Shown in pieces: positions 9,254 through 17,183 of a stretch of DNA of 43,532 bases; the first letter of the stretch is position 1, and each line of letters begins with the position of its first letter. Below the pieces are notes generated by a model. It had not been told where the DNA came from and made no database searches. It was given only the letters and a program-made list of their open reading frames with translations. The stretch lies in assembly GCA_900543305.1 (NCBI GenBank), contig UQQZ01000012.1, positions 1 to 43,532 of the forward strand. Reading direction: 5' to 3'. Both the position numbers and the translations under genes were made by a program. Source of the DNA: an uncultured Oscillospiraceae bacterium (lineage in GTDB: Bacteria; Bacillota; Clostridia; Oscillospirales; Acutalibacteraceae).

Positions 9254-9282
9254 TTTTGTTTCCCAATTTCCTGTGCTATACT
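9254..9282 (+). promoter_or_regulatory. Promoter of pepF
   Basis: TTTTGT, 17-base spacer ending in TGC, TATACT (extended -10). It lies 60 bases before the pepF start and is back-to-back with the esterase promoter. Confidence 0.65.
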
Positions 9283-9342
9283 GGGCGTTGCACCTTTTTC
9301 ACAGAACCCAATTGTATCAATTTCCGAAAGGAGTATTGTAAG

Positions 9343-11145
9343 ATGGAACACAAAATCCCCGCCCGCAGTGAATTGGATCCCCAGTACACTTGGGCCACCA
9401 CAGATCTGTTTTCTTCCGACGAAGCCTGGGAAGCGGAAATCCCCAAACTGCAGGGAATGATCCGGGAGCTGAAAGGATACCAGGGCAAGCTGGGGGAAAG
9501 CGGCGACACCCTGCTGGCATTCTTCCAGCTGGAAGACGAATTTACCCGGACCGCCGATCCCTTTGGAGGCTATGCTTTCTATAAAAAGGATGAGGATACC
9601 CGCAATCCGGTATACCAGAAAATGAGCGGCCAAATGCAAAACCTGCTTTTGGAAGCCGAGGAGGCCATGGCGTTTTCCACGCCGGAACTGCTGCAGATCC
9701 CCCAAGAAACTCTGGACCAATTCTATCGGGAGACTCCCTCGCTGGAGCATTACCGGTTGGTGCTGGACCGGGTACGCCGGCAAAAAGACCACACCCTTTC
9801 CCAAGAAGAGGAGGCTCTCCTTGCCGCCGCCGGAAAGTTGGGGCAGAACCCGGGGCAAACCTACAATTTCCTCAACGACGCCGACTTGACCTTCCCCGAT
9901 GCCATTGACGGGAAAGGCCAGGCCCACCCTGTCACCCATGGCACCTTCATTCCTCTCATGCAGTCTCCTGACAGAACGCTCCGGAAGTCCGCATTCCAGT
10001 CCCTGTATGGAACTTTTGAAAAATTCCAAAACACCTTCGCCTCCACCCTGGAAGGCCAGATGAAGCAGCTGCAATTCTTTGCTAACGCCCGGAAATATCC
10101 CTCTGCCCTTCACGCCGCCCTGGACGAAACCGAAGTGCCGGTAGAGATCTATCACAATCTGATTGCTGCGGTGCGAAAAAACTTCCCCGCCATGCACCGG
10201 TATATTCGCCTGCGGAAAAAGCTTCTGGGCGTGGACCAGCTCCATTACTACGATATCTACGCCTCCATGGTGGTGGACCAGGAGGAAGTGATCCCCTTTG
10301 AGCAAGCCAAGAAGATCGCCTTGGAAGCTCTGGCACCTCTGGGGGACGGCTACCTGAAAATCCTGCAGGAAGGCTTTGACCACCGGTGGATCGACGTTTA
10401 CGAAAATCAAGGAAAACGGTCCGGCGCCTACTCCTCGGGCGTTTACGGAAACCATCCCTTTGTGCTGCTCAACTACACGGACACCCTCAACGACCTGTTT
10501 ACCCTGGTCCACGAAATGGGCCATGCTCTCCACTCCTATTTCTCCTGCCGGGACCAGTCTGTCACCTACGCCTACTACAAGATCTTTGTGGCTGAGGTGG
10601 CTTCCACCTGCAACGAATCCCTTCTGATGCAGTATCTGCTTGGGAAAACTCAGGACCCCAAACGGAAGGCTTATCTGATTAACTACTTCCTGGAACAGTT
10701 CCGCACCACCCTTTACCGCCAAACCATGTTCGCGGAATTCGAACTCTGGTGCAGCCAGGAAACCCAACAAGGGCATCCCCTCACCGCCCAGGCCCTCTGC
10801 CAGAAATACGGAGATCTGAACCGGGAATACTATGGGGATGACATTGTGGCCGATCCGGAGATCGCCCTGGAATGGGCCCGTATTCCCCACTTCTACCGGA
10901 ATTTCTACGTTTATCAGTACGCTACCGGGTTCTCCTGCGCCATTGCCCTGTCCCAGAGGATCCTGAAGGAAGGCGCTCCCGCCGTGGAAGATTACCTCCG
11001 ATTCCTGGGCGGCGGCTGTTCTACCGACCCGGTTTCCCTCCTCAAAGACGCCGGTGTGGATATGAGCACTCCGGCCCCTGTGGACGACGCACTTCAGCTC
11101 TTTGAAACTTTAGTGGAAGAAATGGAAGCACTTTCCGCTCAATAA
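9343..11145 (+). CDS. pepF: Oligoendopeptidase F (M3B metallopeptidase)
   Basis: A cytoplasmic zinc endopeptidase that cleaves oligopeptides of roughly 7-17 residues. The 600-residue protein begins RSELDPQYTWATTDLF, typical of PepF, and has the zinc motif HEMGH (His390, Glu391, His394) in LVHEMGHALHSYFS. About 25 residues later FVAEVASTCNE supplies the third ligand. The late tyrosine-rich segment IPHFYRNFYVYQYATG is also family-typical. The ATG at 9343 has GAAAGGAG upstream; the frame is open 93 codons further but non-homologous. It lies just upstream of the oligopeptide permease operon in the same direction, but has its own promoter. A weak AT-rich hairpin (11159-11178) follows. Transport and cleavage of peptides are a plausible functional pair (inference). 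Confidence 0.96.
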   Translation: MEHKIPARSELDPQYTWATTDLFSSDEAWEAEIPKLQGMIRELKGYQGKLGESGDTLLAFFQLEDEFTRTADPFGGYAFYKKDEDTRNPVYQKMSGQMQNLLLEAEEAMAFSTPELLQIPQETLDQFYRETPSLEHYRLVLDRVRRQKDHTLSQEEEALLAAAGKLGQNPGQTYNFLNDADLTFPDAIDGKGQAHPVTHGTFIPLMQSPDRTLRKSAFQSLYGTFEKFQNTFASTLEGQMKQLQFFANARKYPSALHAALDETEVPVEIYHNLIAAVRKNFPAMHRYIRLRKKLLGVDQLHYYDIYASMVVDQEEVIPFEQAKKIALEALAPLGDGYLKILQEGFDHRWIDVYENQGKRSGAYSSGVYGNHPFVLLNYTDTLNDLFTLVHEMGHALHSYFSCRDQSVTYAYYKIFVAEVASTCNESLLMQYLLGKTQDPKRKAYLINYFLEQFRTTLYRQTMFAEFELWCSQETQQGHPLTAQALCQKYGDLNREYYGDDIVADPEIALEWARIPHFYRNFYVYQYATGFSCAIALSQRILKEGAPAVEDYLRFLGGGCSTDPVSLLKDAGVDMSTPAPVDDALQLFETLVEEMEALSAQ

Positions 11146-11224
11146 GAAAAACAGCCCTTTTTCAGGAAATACTGAAAATCTTTTCTATTTGTCACTGTAG
11201 CTTTTTTTCGAACGGGAAAAATCC

Positions 11225-11253
11225 TTGACCTTTCTATCAGAATTTGCTAAGAT
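11225..11253 (+). promoter_or_regulatory. Sigma-A promoter of the oligopeptide transporter operon
   Basis: TTGACC, 17-base spacer, TAAGAT. It gives an mRNA leader of about 75 bases before the substrate-binding protein start at 11337. Confidence 0.8.
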
Positions 11254-11259
11254 AAGAGG

Positions 11260-11317
11260 GCTTTCGGAAAGCGGTCTTCCGACTTTTTTCGGGAAGACAA
11301 ATTATCACACATTGTGA
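11260..11317 (+). promoter_or_regulatory. Structured 5' leader of the opp operon: three consecutive hairpins
   Basis: Three short perfect hairpins stand in a row: GCTTTC/GAAAGC (11260-11272), GTCTTCC/GGAAGAC (11274-11298) and TCACA/TGTGA (11305-11317). The ribosome binding site AAGGAGA lies just after the last. No named riboswitch is recognised. They may stabilise the mRNA or regulate it. Confidence 0.45.
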
Positions 11318-11336
11318 GGAAAGAAGGAGAAACACA

Positions 11337-13268
11337 GTGAAAACCAAAAAGATCCTGTCCCTGTTGCTGGCAGGGGTCCTGGCTCTTTCGGTGAGCGCCT
11401 GCGGACAGCAGGAAGCCGTCACCAACAACCAGGACAATTCGTCTTCCACCTCTGTGGTGGAAGACGGCAGCTCGGAGACTACGAGCTCCGGCGTGACCGC
11501 TGAGAACACCTCTGAGCGTCCCACTGAACCTACCGGTCAGCTGGTGATGGGTGTTATCACTCCCGTGGAAAACGATTTCTACGACGCCAACTTCAACAAC
11601 AACGCCACCAACTACAGCATGTATGGTCTGATCCACGGCGGCGGCACCGTGGTCTACACCAAGGAAGGCAAGTTTGAGTTTGATCCCACTTTGGTGGCAA
11701 ACCATGAGGAAACCGAAAACGAGGACGGCTCCAAAACCTATACCGTCACCATCAACGACGGTCTGGTGTGGAGCGACGGCACCCCCATCACCGCCAAGGA
11801 CTTCGTGTTCCAGGCTCTGCTGGAAAACAGCAGCCAGATCACCGGTGTGGACGGGTATCCCGCCAACGGCCTGACCGTGGTCAAGGGCTACAGCGATTAC
11901 ATGTCCGGCGCTACCGATTGCTTTGCCGGCATCCATCTGGTGGATGACATGACTTACTCTGTCACCATCGCTGCTGAAGAGCTGCCCAACCACTATGACA
12001 TCATCTACGCCGGCTTGATGCCCCGGCCCATGGCTGTGCTGGCTCCCGGCTGCGACGTGGAAGACACCGAAAACGGCGCCCGCATTACCGGCGACTTCAC
12101 CACCGATCTGCTGGTGGAGACCATCAACAACGCGGACACCGGCTACCGGTATCATCCCGAAGTCACCTTCGGCCCCTATCTGCTCAAGAGCTACGACACC
12201 GCCAGCCGTCAGGCCACCTTGGAAGTCAACCCCAACTATCCCGGCGACTATCGGGGCGTGAAGCCCGTGATCAAGACTCTGATCCTCAAGACCGTTTCTT
12301 CCGACACCATGATGAACGAGCTGGAGTCCGGCTCTGTGGACATGCTGTTCCAGTGCAGCGGCGCTGACACCGTGAACGCCGGTTTGGACCTGGTGGAAGA
12401 GGGCAAGGCTCAGGATCACACCTACTTCCGCAACGGCTACGGCAAGCTCCAGTTTGACTGCAGCCAGTTCCCCACCGACTCCGAGAAGGTCCGTCAAGCC
12501 ATCGCTTACTGCCTGGACCGGAACGAGTTCGCCCGTCAGTATTCCGGCGGCTATGCCGCTGTGGTCCAAGCTGCTTACGGCCTGGCCCAGTGGGAGTATC
12601 AGGATTCCGTGGACTGGATCAACGAGAACCTGAACACCTATGACATGAACATCGAAACTGCCAAGAAGCTGCTGGACGAGGACGGCTGGAACCTGAATCA
12701 GGACGGCACTCCCTACTCCGGCACCGGCACCCGTTATAAGGATGTCAACGGCGAGCTGAAGCCCCTGGTGATTGAGTGGGCCAACTCCGAAGGCAACCCT
12801 GTTTCCGAGCTGCTGTCCACCATGCTGCCCGAGACCATGGCTGAGGCCGGCATGGAACTGAGCCCCACCACCATGGACGTTTCCACCCTGTTCGCTTGCA
12901 TCAGCCATTCCGGCGACAAGGTTTACAATATGTACAACCTGGCCACCGGTTTCTCCACCGCCAACTCTCCCTGGTACACCTATTCCATGGACGAGGCCTT
13001 CATGACCGCCGGCTACAACTCCAACTGGATCTCCGATCAGGAACTGGCCGATGCTGCCGGTGCTATGGAAAGCATCCCCTATGAGGATAACGATGCTTGG
13101 CTGGAAGCTTGGCGCAATTATATCAAGGTCTGGAACGAGAAGCTGCCGGATATCCCCCTGTATTCCGACGAGTATTACGACTTCTATTCTCCCAAGCTTC
13201 AGGGCTGGGATGCCAACTCCATGTGGGATTGGTCTTCCGCTATTTTGGATGCTTGGGTTACGGAATAA
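11337..13268 (+). CDS. Oligopeptide ABC transporter substrate-binding lipoprotein (SBP_bac_5)
   Basis: The receptor of the peptide ABC importer, anchored outside the membrane by a lipid. The 643-residue protein starts with a lipoprotein signal peptide (MKTKKILSLLLAGVLALSVS) and lipobox VSAC with the lipidated Cys22. A Ser/Thr/Glu-rich linker (about 25-65) follows, then an OppA/DppA-type cluster C fold, recognisable from NDGLVWSDGTPITAKDFVF, VRQAIAYCLDRNEFARQY and DIPLYSDEYYDFY. It is longer than many OppA proteins (about 540-600). The GTG at 11337 has AAGGAGA 6 bases upstream. It is the first gene of the operon. Its codon use is more biased (GGC, CTG, AAG) than its neighbours, consistent with high expression. 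Peptide specificity is unknown. Confidence 0.94.
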   Translation: MKTKKILSLLLAGVLALSVSACGQQEAVTNNQDNSSSTSVVEDGSSETTSSGVTAENTSERPTEPTGQLVMGVITPVENDFYDANFNNNATNYSMYGLIHGGGTVVYTKEGKFEFDPTLVANHEETENEDGSKTYTVTINDGLVWSDGTPITAKDFVFQALLENSSQITGVDGYPANGLTVVKGYSDYMSGATDCFAGIHLVDDMTYSVTIAAEELPNHYDIIYAGLMPRPMAVLAPGCDVEDTENGARITGDFTTDLLVETINNADTGYRYHPEVTFGPYLLKSYDTASRQATLEVNPNYPGDYRGVKPVIKTLILKTVSSDTMMNELESGSVDMLFQCSGADTVNAGLDLVEEGKAQDHTYFRNGYGKLQFDCSQFPTDSEKVRQAIAYCLDRNEFARQYSGGYAAVVQAAYGLAQWEYQDSVDWINENLNTYDMNIETAKKLLDEDGWNLNQDGTPYSGTGTRYKDVNGELKPLVIEWANSEGNPVSELLSTMLPETMAEAGMELSPTTMDVSTLFACISHSGDKVYNMYNLATGFSTANSPWYTYSMDEAFMTAGYNSNWISDQELADAAGAMESIPYEDNDAWLEAWRNYIKVWNEKLPDIPLYSDEYYDFYSPKLQGWDANSMWDWSSAILDAWVTE

Positions 13269-13292
13269 AACCCTAACATGACGTAAAGTGTT

Positions 13293-13321
13293 CGGCGGCG
13301 CCCCATTTTCGGGCACCGCCG
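13293..13321 (+). promoter_or_regulatory. Intercistronic GC-rich stem-loop between receptor and permease genes
   Basis: CGGCGG c GCCC, loop CATTTTC, GGGC a CCGCCG: ten GC pairs with one mismatch. No T run follows, so it is unlikely to be a full terminator. Such hairpins behind binding-protein genes commonly block 3' exonucleases and raise receptor yield over permease (family knowledge; role here inferred). Confidence 0.65.
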
Positions 13322-13363
13322 GCTCTTTATACAACAACAATTTCAGAAATGGGGGGATACCAA

Positions 13364-14356
13364 GTGGGAAAAGGCAGATATCTGCTGAAAAGACTGATTT
13401 ACATCATCTTCGTCTTTTTCATCATTTCCATTTTGATGTTCTTTATCTATAAACTGATGCCCGGCGATCCGGTCCAAATGATGCTGGGCGATGCCCGTAA
13501 CAACATGCAGCCCGACGCCTATCAGGCCCTGTACGACAGGACCGCGGATAGCTTGGGCCTTAACCGTTCCCTGCCCGAACAGTATCTCCGGTGGATCGGC
13601 AATATGCTCACCGGCAATTTCGGCTACTCCACCCAGTATAAGCAGCAGGTTTCCCAGGTCATCGGCACGCCCATGATGAACACCGTCATGCTGAACCTGC
13701 TGTCCATGGTGGTGGTCTTTCTCGTGGCCATTCCCCTGGGAATTGTCACCGCCGTCAGGAAAAACGGCATCTTTGACAAGACCATCCAGGTGATCACCAT
13801 TGTGGGCTACAGCCTGCCCAGCTTTATCATCGCCCTGCTGGCCATCTTCGCCTTTGCTGTGAAGATTCCCATCTTTCCCATCAGCGGCGTGCGTTCCGCA
13901 GGCTTTTCGGGGAACGGCTTCCAATTGGCGCTGGACACCTTGTGGCATATGGCTTTGCCGGTGATTGTCATGTCTATTTCGGGCATCGGCGGTATCACCC
14001 GCTATGTCCGCGCCGCCATGATTGACGTGCTCCGCATGGATTACATCAAAACCGCCCGGGCCAAAGGCCTGCGGGAAAAAGTGGTCATCTATGTCCACGC
14101 CTTCCGCAACGCCCTGATCCCCGTGGTCACCATTGCCACCGGTTGGGTGGTGTCCCTGTTCGGCGGATCCATCGTCATTGAATCTGTGTTCCTGTGGCCC
14201 GGCCTCGGCAAAATGCTGATCGATGGCCTGTTGCAGCGGGACTTCTCCATTGTGCTCACCATGCAGATGTTCTATGTGGTGCTTTCTCTCGCCGGCAACG
14301 TCATTATGGACGTGGCCTACACCATGGTCGACCCGCGGGTCCGGCTTGAAAACTAG
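13364..14356 (+). CDS. Oligopeptide ABC transporter permease, OppB/DppB type
   Basis: First membrane subunit of the importer; 330 residues, about six helices. The start MGKGRYLLKRLIYIIFVFFI contains TM1. The external loop has the typical LGLNRSLPEQYLRWIGNMLTGNFG. The cytoplasmic coupling loop reads MDYIKTARAKGLREKVVIYVHAFRNALIPV, the EAA-type motif that docks on the ATPases. The GTG at 13364 is chosen because GGGGGGAT precedes it by 5 bases; an ATG at 13349 lacks a ribosome binding site. The stop lies 11 bases before the next permease gene. Length and motifs are ordinary for DppB, in contrast with its partner. Confidence 0.94.
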   Translation: MGKGRYLLKRLIYIIFVFFIISILMFFIYKLMPGDPVQMMLGDARNNMQPDAYQALYDRTADSLGLNRSLPEQYLRWIGNMLTGNFGYSTQYKQQVSQVIGTPMMNTVMLNLLSMVVVFLVAIPLGIVTAVRKNGIFDKTIQVITIVGYSLPSFIIALLAIFAFAVKIPIFPISGVRSAGFSGNGFQLALDTLWHMALPVIVMSISGIGGITRYVRAAMIDVLRMDYIKTARAKGLREKVVIYVHAFRNALIPVVTIATGWVVSLFGGSIVIESVFLWPGLGKMLIDGLLQRDFSIVLTMQMFYVVLSLAGNVIMDVAYTMVDPRVRLEN

Positions 14357-14367
14357 GAGGTCCCCCT

Positions 14368-16182
14368 ATGGCTAAGAAAAAGTTATTCGGCGGCCGGAAG
14401 TCTACCGCCGCAGCGGCCGCCCAGCGTATGGTGTTTGGCGGCCTGCCTCAGGAGGAAGATGAATTGATGCAAAGCCCCGCCCGCATGGTGGTGCAGAGCT
14501 TCCTCCACGACAAGGTGGCCATGACCGGTTTGATTCTGTTTTTGGTCATCTTCCTTTGCTGCATTATTTTGCCCTTCTTTTTCCCCATCGACCTGTATTA
14601 TCAGGACGTGACCCAGTCCAACGTGGCCCCAGGCTTCGGCATGCTCAATGTGCCTTCCCAGCTGCAGGGCAACGCCCAGATGGTTTCCTCCGGCAGCACC
14701 TTCTCGGTGGGCATCGACAAGGACGGGAACGTCTACGAATGGGGCACTTTCCCCACCGAAAAGCTGAAGAACATTCCCTCCGCTTCGGAAATGGGCAAAC
14801 TGACCCAGGTTTCCGCCGGTCTGGACCATGTGCTGGCCGTCAATGAGAACGGGGAAATCTTCACCTGGGGCAATGACCGGATGGGTCTGGCCTCCCTCCC
14901 TGTGGAGATGCGCCTGTCCACCGATCCCATCAAGCAGATTTCTGCAGGATACCAGATTTCCCTGGCCCTGACCGAAAGCGGCCACCTGTACAATTGGGGC
15001 AGCGCCTATCTGCTGAACATCACCATTCCCGAAGGGGTCCAGGGGAATATCCAGAAGTTTGACGACAACACCAACATCGTCATGGCTCTGACCAATGACG
15101 GCAAGGTGGTGCCCCTGTCCAGCAAGACCTCTGCGTTTACCTCCATTCCTGAGGAGATCCAAGGCAATGTGGTAGACATCGCCCTGACCGACGAAAGCGC
15201 TGCCGCTGTCACCAGCGATGGCAAAGTCCACACCTGGGGCAATAACGTCAACCGCTCCATGGACGTGCCCGAAGAGATCCAGGGCAAGGTCAAGTCCCTT
15301 TCCGCCGGCCGGTACCACTATACCGCCCTGTTGGAAGACGGTTCTGTGGTCTCCTGGGGAGATGACAACTTCGGCCAGACCAATGTGCCCCGCCTGGACA
15401 GCAAAGTGGTGTCCCTTTCCTCCGGCTACTACAGCAGCTACGCTGTGACGGAGGACGGCAAGGTGAAGGGCTGGGGCCTGAACGGTTACCTGCTGGGTAC
15501 CGACGCCTTTGGCCGTGACGTGTTCCGCCGGTTGTTGGTTGGCGGCCGTATGACCATGACCGTGGGCGCCATCGCCGTCATCATCTCCACCATCATCGGC
15601 ATTGCAGTAGGCGGTATTTCCGGTTACAAGGGCGGGAAAATCGACAACCTGCTCATGCGTCTGACGGAAATCGTCTCCTCCATTCCCTTCTTGCCCTTCT
15701 GTATTATCCTGTCCAGTATTTTGGGCAACAGCATTTCCGAGACGGAACGGATTATCCTGATCATGTTCATCCTGGGCCTGCTCTCCTGGCCGGGCATTGC
15801 CCGTCTGGTGCGAGGCAGCGTGCTGGCCGAACGGGAACAGGAATTTGTCACCGCGGCCAAGGCCCTGGGCGTCAAGGAGTTTGGAATTATCTTCCGGCAT
15901 ATCCTGCCCAACATCATCACTGTGATCATCGTCAACGCCACCCTGGACTTCGCCACCTGCATGCTGACGGAATCCTCCCTGTCCTTTATCGGATTTGGCG
16001 TCAACGAACCCAATGCCACTTGGGGCAACATGCTCACCGGCGCCCAGAACGGCCAGGTCATCGAAAACTACTGGTGGCGCTGGGTGTTCCCCTCTGCTGC
16101 CCTGGGCATCTGCACCATTAGCATCAACTGTGTGGGCGATGGCCTCCGCGACGCCATTGACCCCAAATCGAAAGAGAGGTGA
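14368..16182 (+). CDS. OppC/DppC-type permease with an inserted seven-repeat RCC1/BLIP-II-like beta-propeller
   Basis: Second membrane subunit of the peptide importer, 604 residues; OppC proteins are usually about 280-350. Residues 1-49 are a cytoplasmic N-terminus with an Ala-rich stretch, and 50-73 form TM1 (GLILFLVIFLCCIILPFFF). Residues about 101-372 are seven tandem units of about 40 residues, most ending in DGxVxxWG and linked by segments like NIPS, ITIPE and TNVP. The normal OppC sequence resumes exactly at LGTDAFGRDVFRRLL (376 on), followed by TM2-TM6, with the EAA loop EFVTAAKALGVKEFGIIFRHILPN. The insert therefore fills the TM1-TM2 loop, which faces outside. Repeat 4 has lost its WG (VVPLSS); the others keep it. 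Reading frame and codon use are continuous, so this is a true fusion and not an assembly artefact. The start ATG 14368 has AGGAGG upstream. Fold is well supported; function of the propeller is unknown. Confidence 0.93.
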   Translation: MAKKKLFGGRKSTAAAAAQRMVFGGLPQEEDELMQSPARMVVQSFLHDKVAMTGLILFLVIFLCCIILPFFFPIDLYYQDVTQSNVAPGFGMLNVPSQLQGNAQMVSSGSTFSVGIDKDGNVYEWGTFPTEKLKNIPSASEMGKLTQVSAGLDHVLAVNENGEIFTWGNDRMGLASLPVEMRLSTDPIKQISAGYQISLALTESGHLYNWGSAYLLNITIPEGVQGNIQKFDDNTNIVMALTNDGKVVPLSSKTSAFTSIPEEIQGNVVDIALTDESAAAVTSDGKVHTWGNNVNRSMDVPEEIQGKVKSLSAGRYHYTALLEDGSVVSWGDDNFGQTNVPRLDSKVVSLSSGYYSSYAVTEDGKVKGWGLNGYLLGTDAFGRDVFRRLLVGGRMTMTVGAIAVIISTIIGIAVGGISGYKGGKIDNLLMRLTEIVSSIPFLPFCIILSSILGNSISETERIILIMFILGLLSWPGIARLVRGSVLAEREQEFVTAAKALGVKEFGIIFRHILPNIITVIIVNATLDFATCMLTESSLSFIGFGVNEPNATWGNMLTGAQNGQVIENYWWRWVFPSAALGICTISINCVGDGLRDAIDPKSKER

Positions 16183-16187
16183 GCCCT

Positions 16188-17183
16188 GTGAGTTTGCTGG
16201 AAGTGAAAAACCTTCACACCTATTTTAAAACAAAGAAAGGCATCGTCAAAGCCGTTAACGACGTGACCTACTCCCTGGAAGCCGGCAAGACCCTGGGCAT
16301 CGTGGGAGAAAGCGGCTCCGGCAAGAGCGTTTCCGCCATGAGCATCATCAAGCTGTTGGACGGCAACGGCTATATCGATAGCGGCTCCATCACCTTCGAC
16401 GGCCAGGATATTCTGCACTGCACCGACAAGGAGATGTACCACATCCGCGGAAATGAGATTTCCGTGATTTTCCAGGAACCCATGACCTCCCTGAACCCGG
16501 TGTTCACCGTGGAACGGCAGATCGGCGAAACCCTGAAAATTCATCAGCACATGAACAAGGCCCAGGCCCGGAAAAAGGCCGTGGAACTGTTGTCTGACGT
16601 GAAGATCCCCAATCCGGAACGGGTGGCTAAACAGTATCCGTTCCAGCTGTCCGGCGGTATGCGCCAGCGTGTCATGATTGCCATGGCCCTGGCCTGCAAG
16701 CCCAAGCTGCTCATTGCCGACGAACCCACCACCGCTTTGGACGTGACCATTCAGGCACAGATTCTAAAACTGATGAACGACCTGAAGCGGGAAACCGGCA
16801 CTTCGATTCTGTTTATCACCCACGACCTGGGCGTCATCCACGAGATGGCCGACGAGGTGGCCGTCATGTATTGCGGACAGATTGTGGAAAAAGCCCCCGC
16901 CCGGGAGATTTTCCACGACTCCACCTACTCCCATCCTTACACCGAGGGATTGATGACCTCTATTCCCCAGCTGAACACCCCCAAGGGGAAAAAGCTGGAC
17001 GCCATCCCCGGTTCGGTGCCCAATCCCCTGTATTTGCCCCAGGGCTGTAAATTTGCCCCCCGTTGCAAATACTGCACCAAAAAGTGCACCGAGGAAGAGC
17101 CCTCCCTCAACGAGGTGGAACCCGGCCATGTGGTACGTTGCTTTTATGCGGAAAAGGCGGTGAGAAAAGAACATGCAAACTGA
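16188..17183 (+). CDS. Oligopeptide ABC transporter ATPase, OppD/DppD type
   Basis: First cytoplasmic ATPase of the importer, 331 residues. It has Walker A GESGSGKS, the Q-loop IFQEPMTSLNPV, ABC signature LSGGMRQRV, Walker B LLIADEPTTALD and the switch histidine in FITHDLGV. The C-terminal oligopeptide-transporter domain contains four cysteines, CKFAPRCKYCTKKC (spacing 5, 2, 3), a likely [4Fe-4S] site like that reported in OppD-family proteins. The GTG at 16188 is preferred because GAGAGG ends 8 bases before it; a GTG at 16179 overlaps both that site and the preceding stop. It ends by overlapping the next gene by 11 bases, so the two ATPases are translationally linked. Confidence 0.94.
   Translation: MSLLEVKNLHTYFKTKKGIVKAVNDVTYSLEAGKTLGIVGESGSGKSVSAMSIIKLLDGNGYIDSGSITFDGQDILHCTDKEMYHIRGNEISVIFQEPMTSLNPVFTVERQIGETLKIHQHMNKAQARKKAVELLSDVKIPNPERVAKQYPFQLSGGMRQRVMIAMALACKPKLLIADEPTTALDVTIQAQILKLMNDLKRETGTSILFITHDLGVIHEMADEVAVMYCGQIVEKAPAREIFHDSTYSHPYTEGLMTSIPQLNTPKGKKLDAIPGSVPNPLYLPQGCKFAPRCKYCTKKCTEEEPSLNEVEPGHVVRCFYAEKAVRKEHAN

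Noticed and set aside
11247..13340. A 697-codon open frame on the minus strand opposite the peptide-receptor gene
   Set aside because: Codon bias of the receptor (rich in GGC, GAC, AAC, CTG) keeps the reverse frame free of stops. The reverse product is His/Gly/Val-rich low-complexity sequence without a ribosome binding site or family, while the plus-strand gene is unmistakable.
14668..15483. Tandem repeats inside the permease might be a DNA-level repeat or assembly collapse
   Set aside because: The units are similar at protein level but well diverged in DNA, with synonymous variation and one diverged blade, so it is an old genuine protein repeat.
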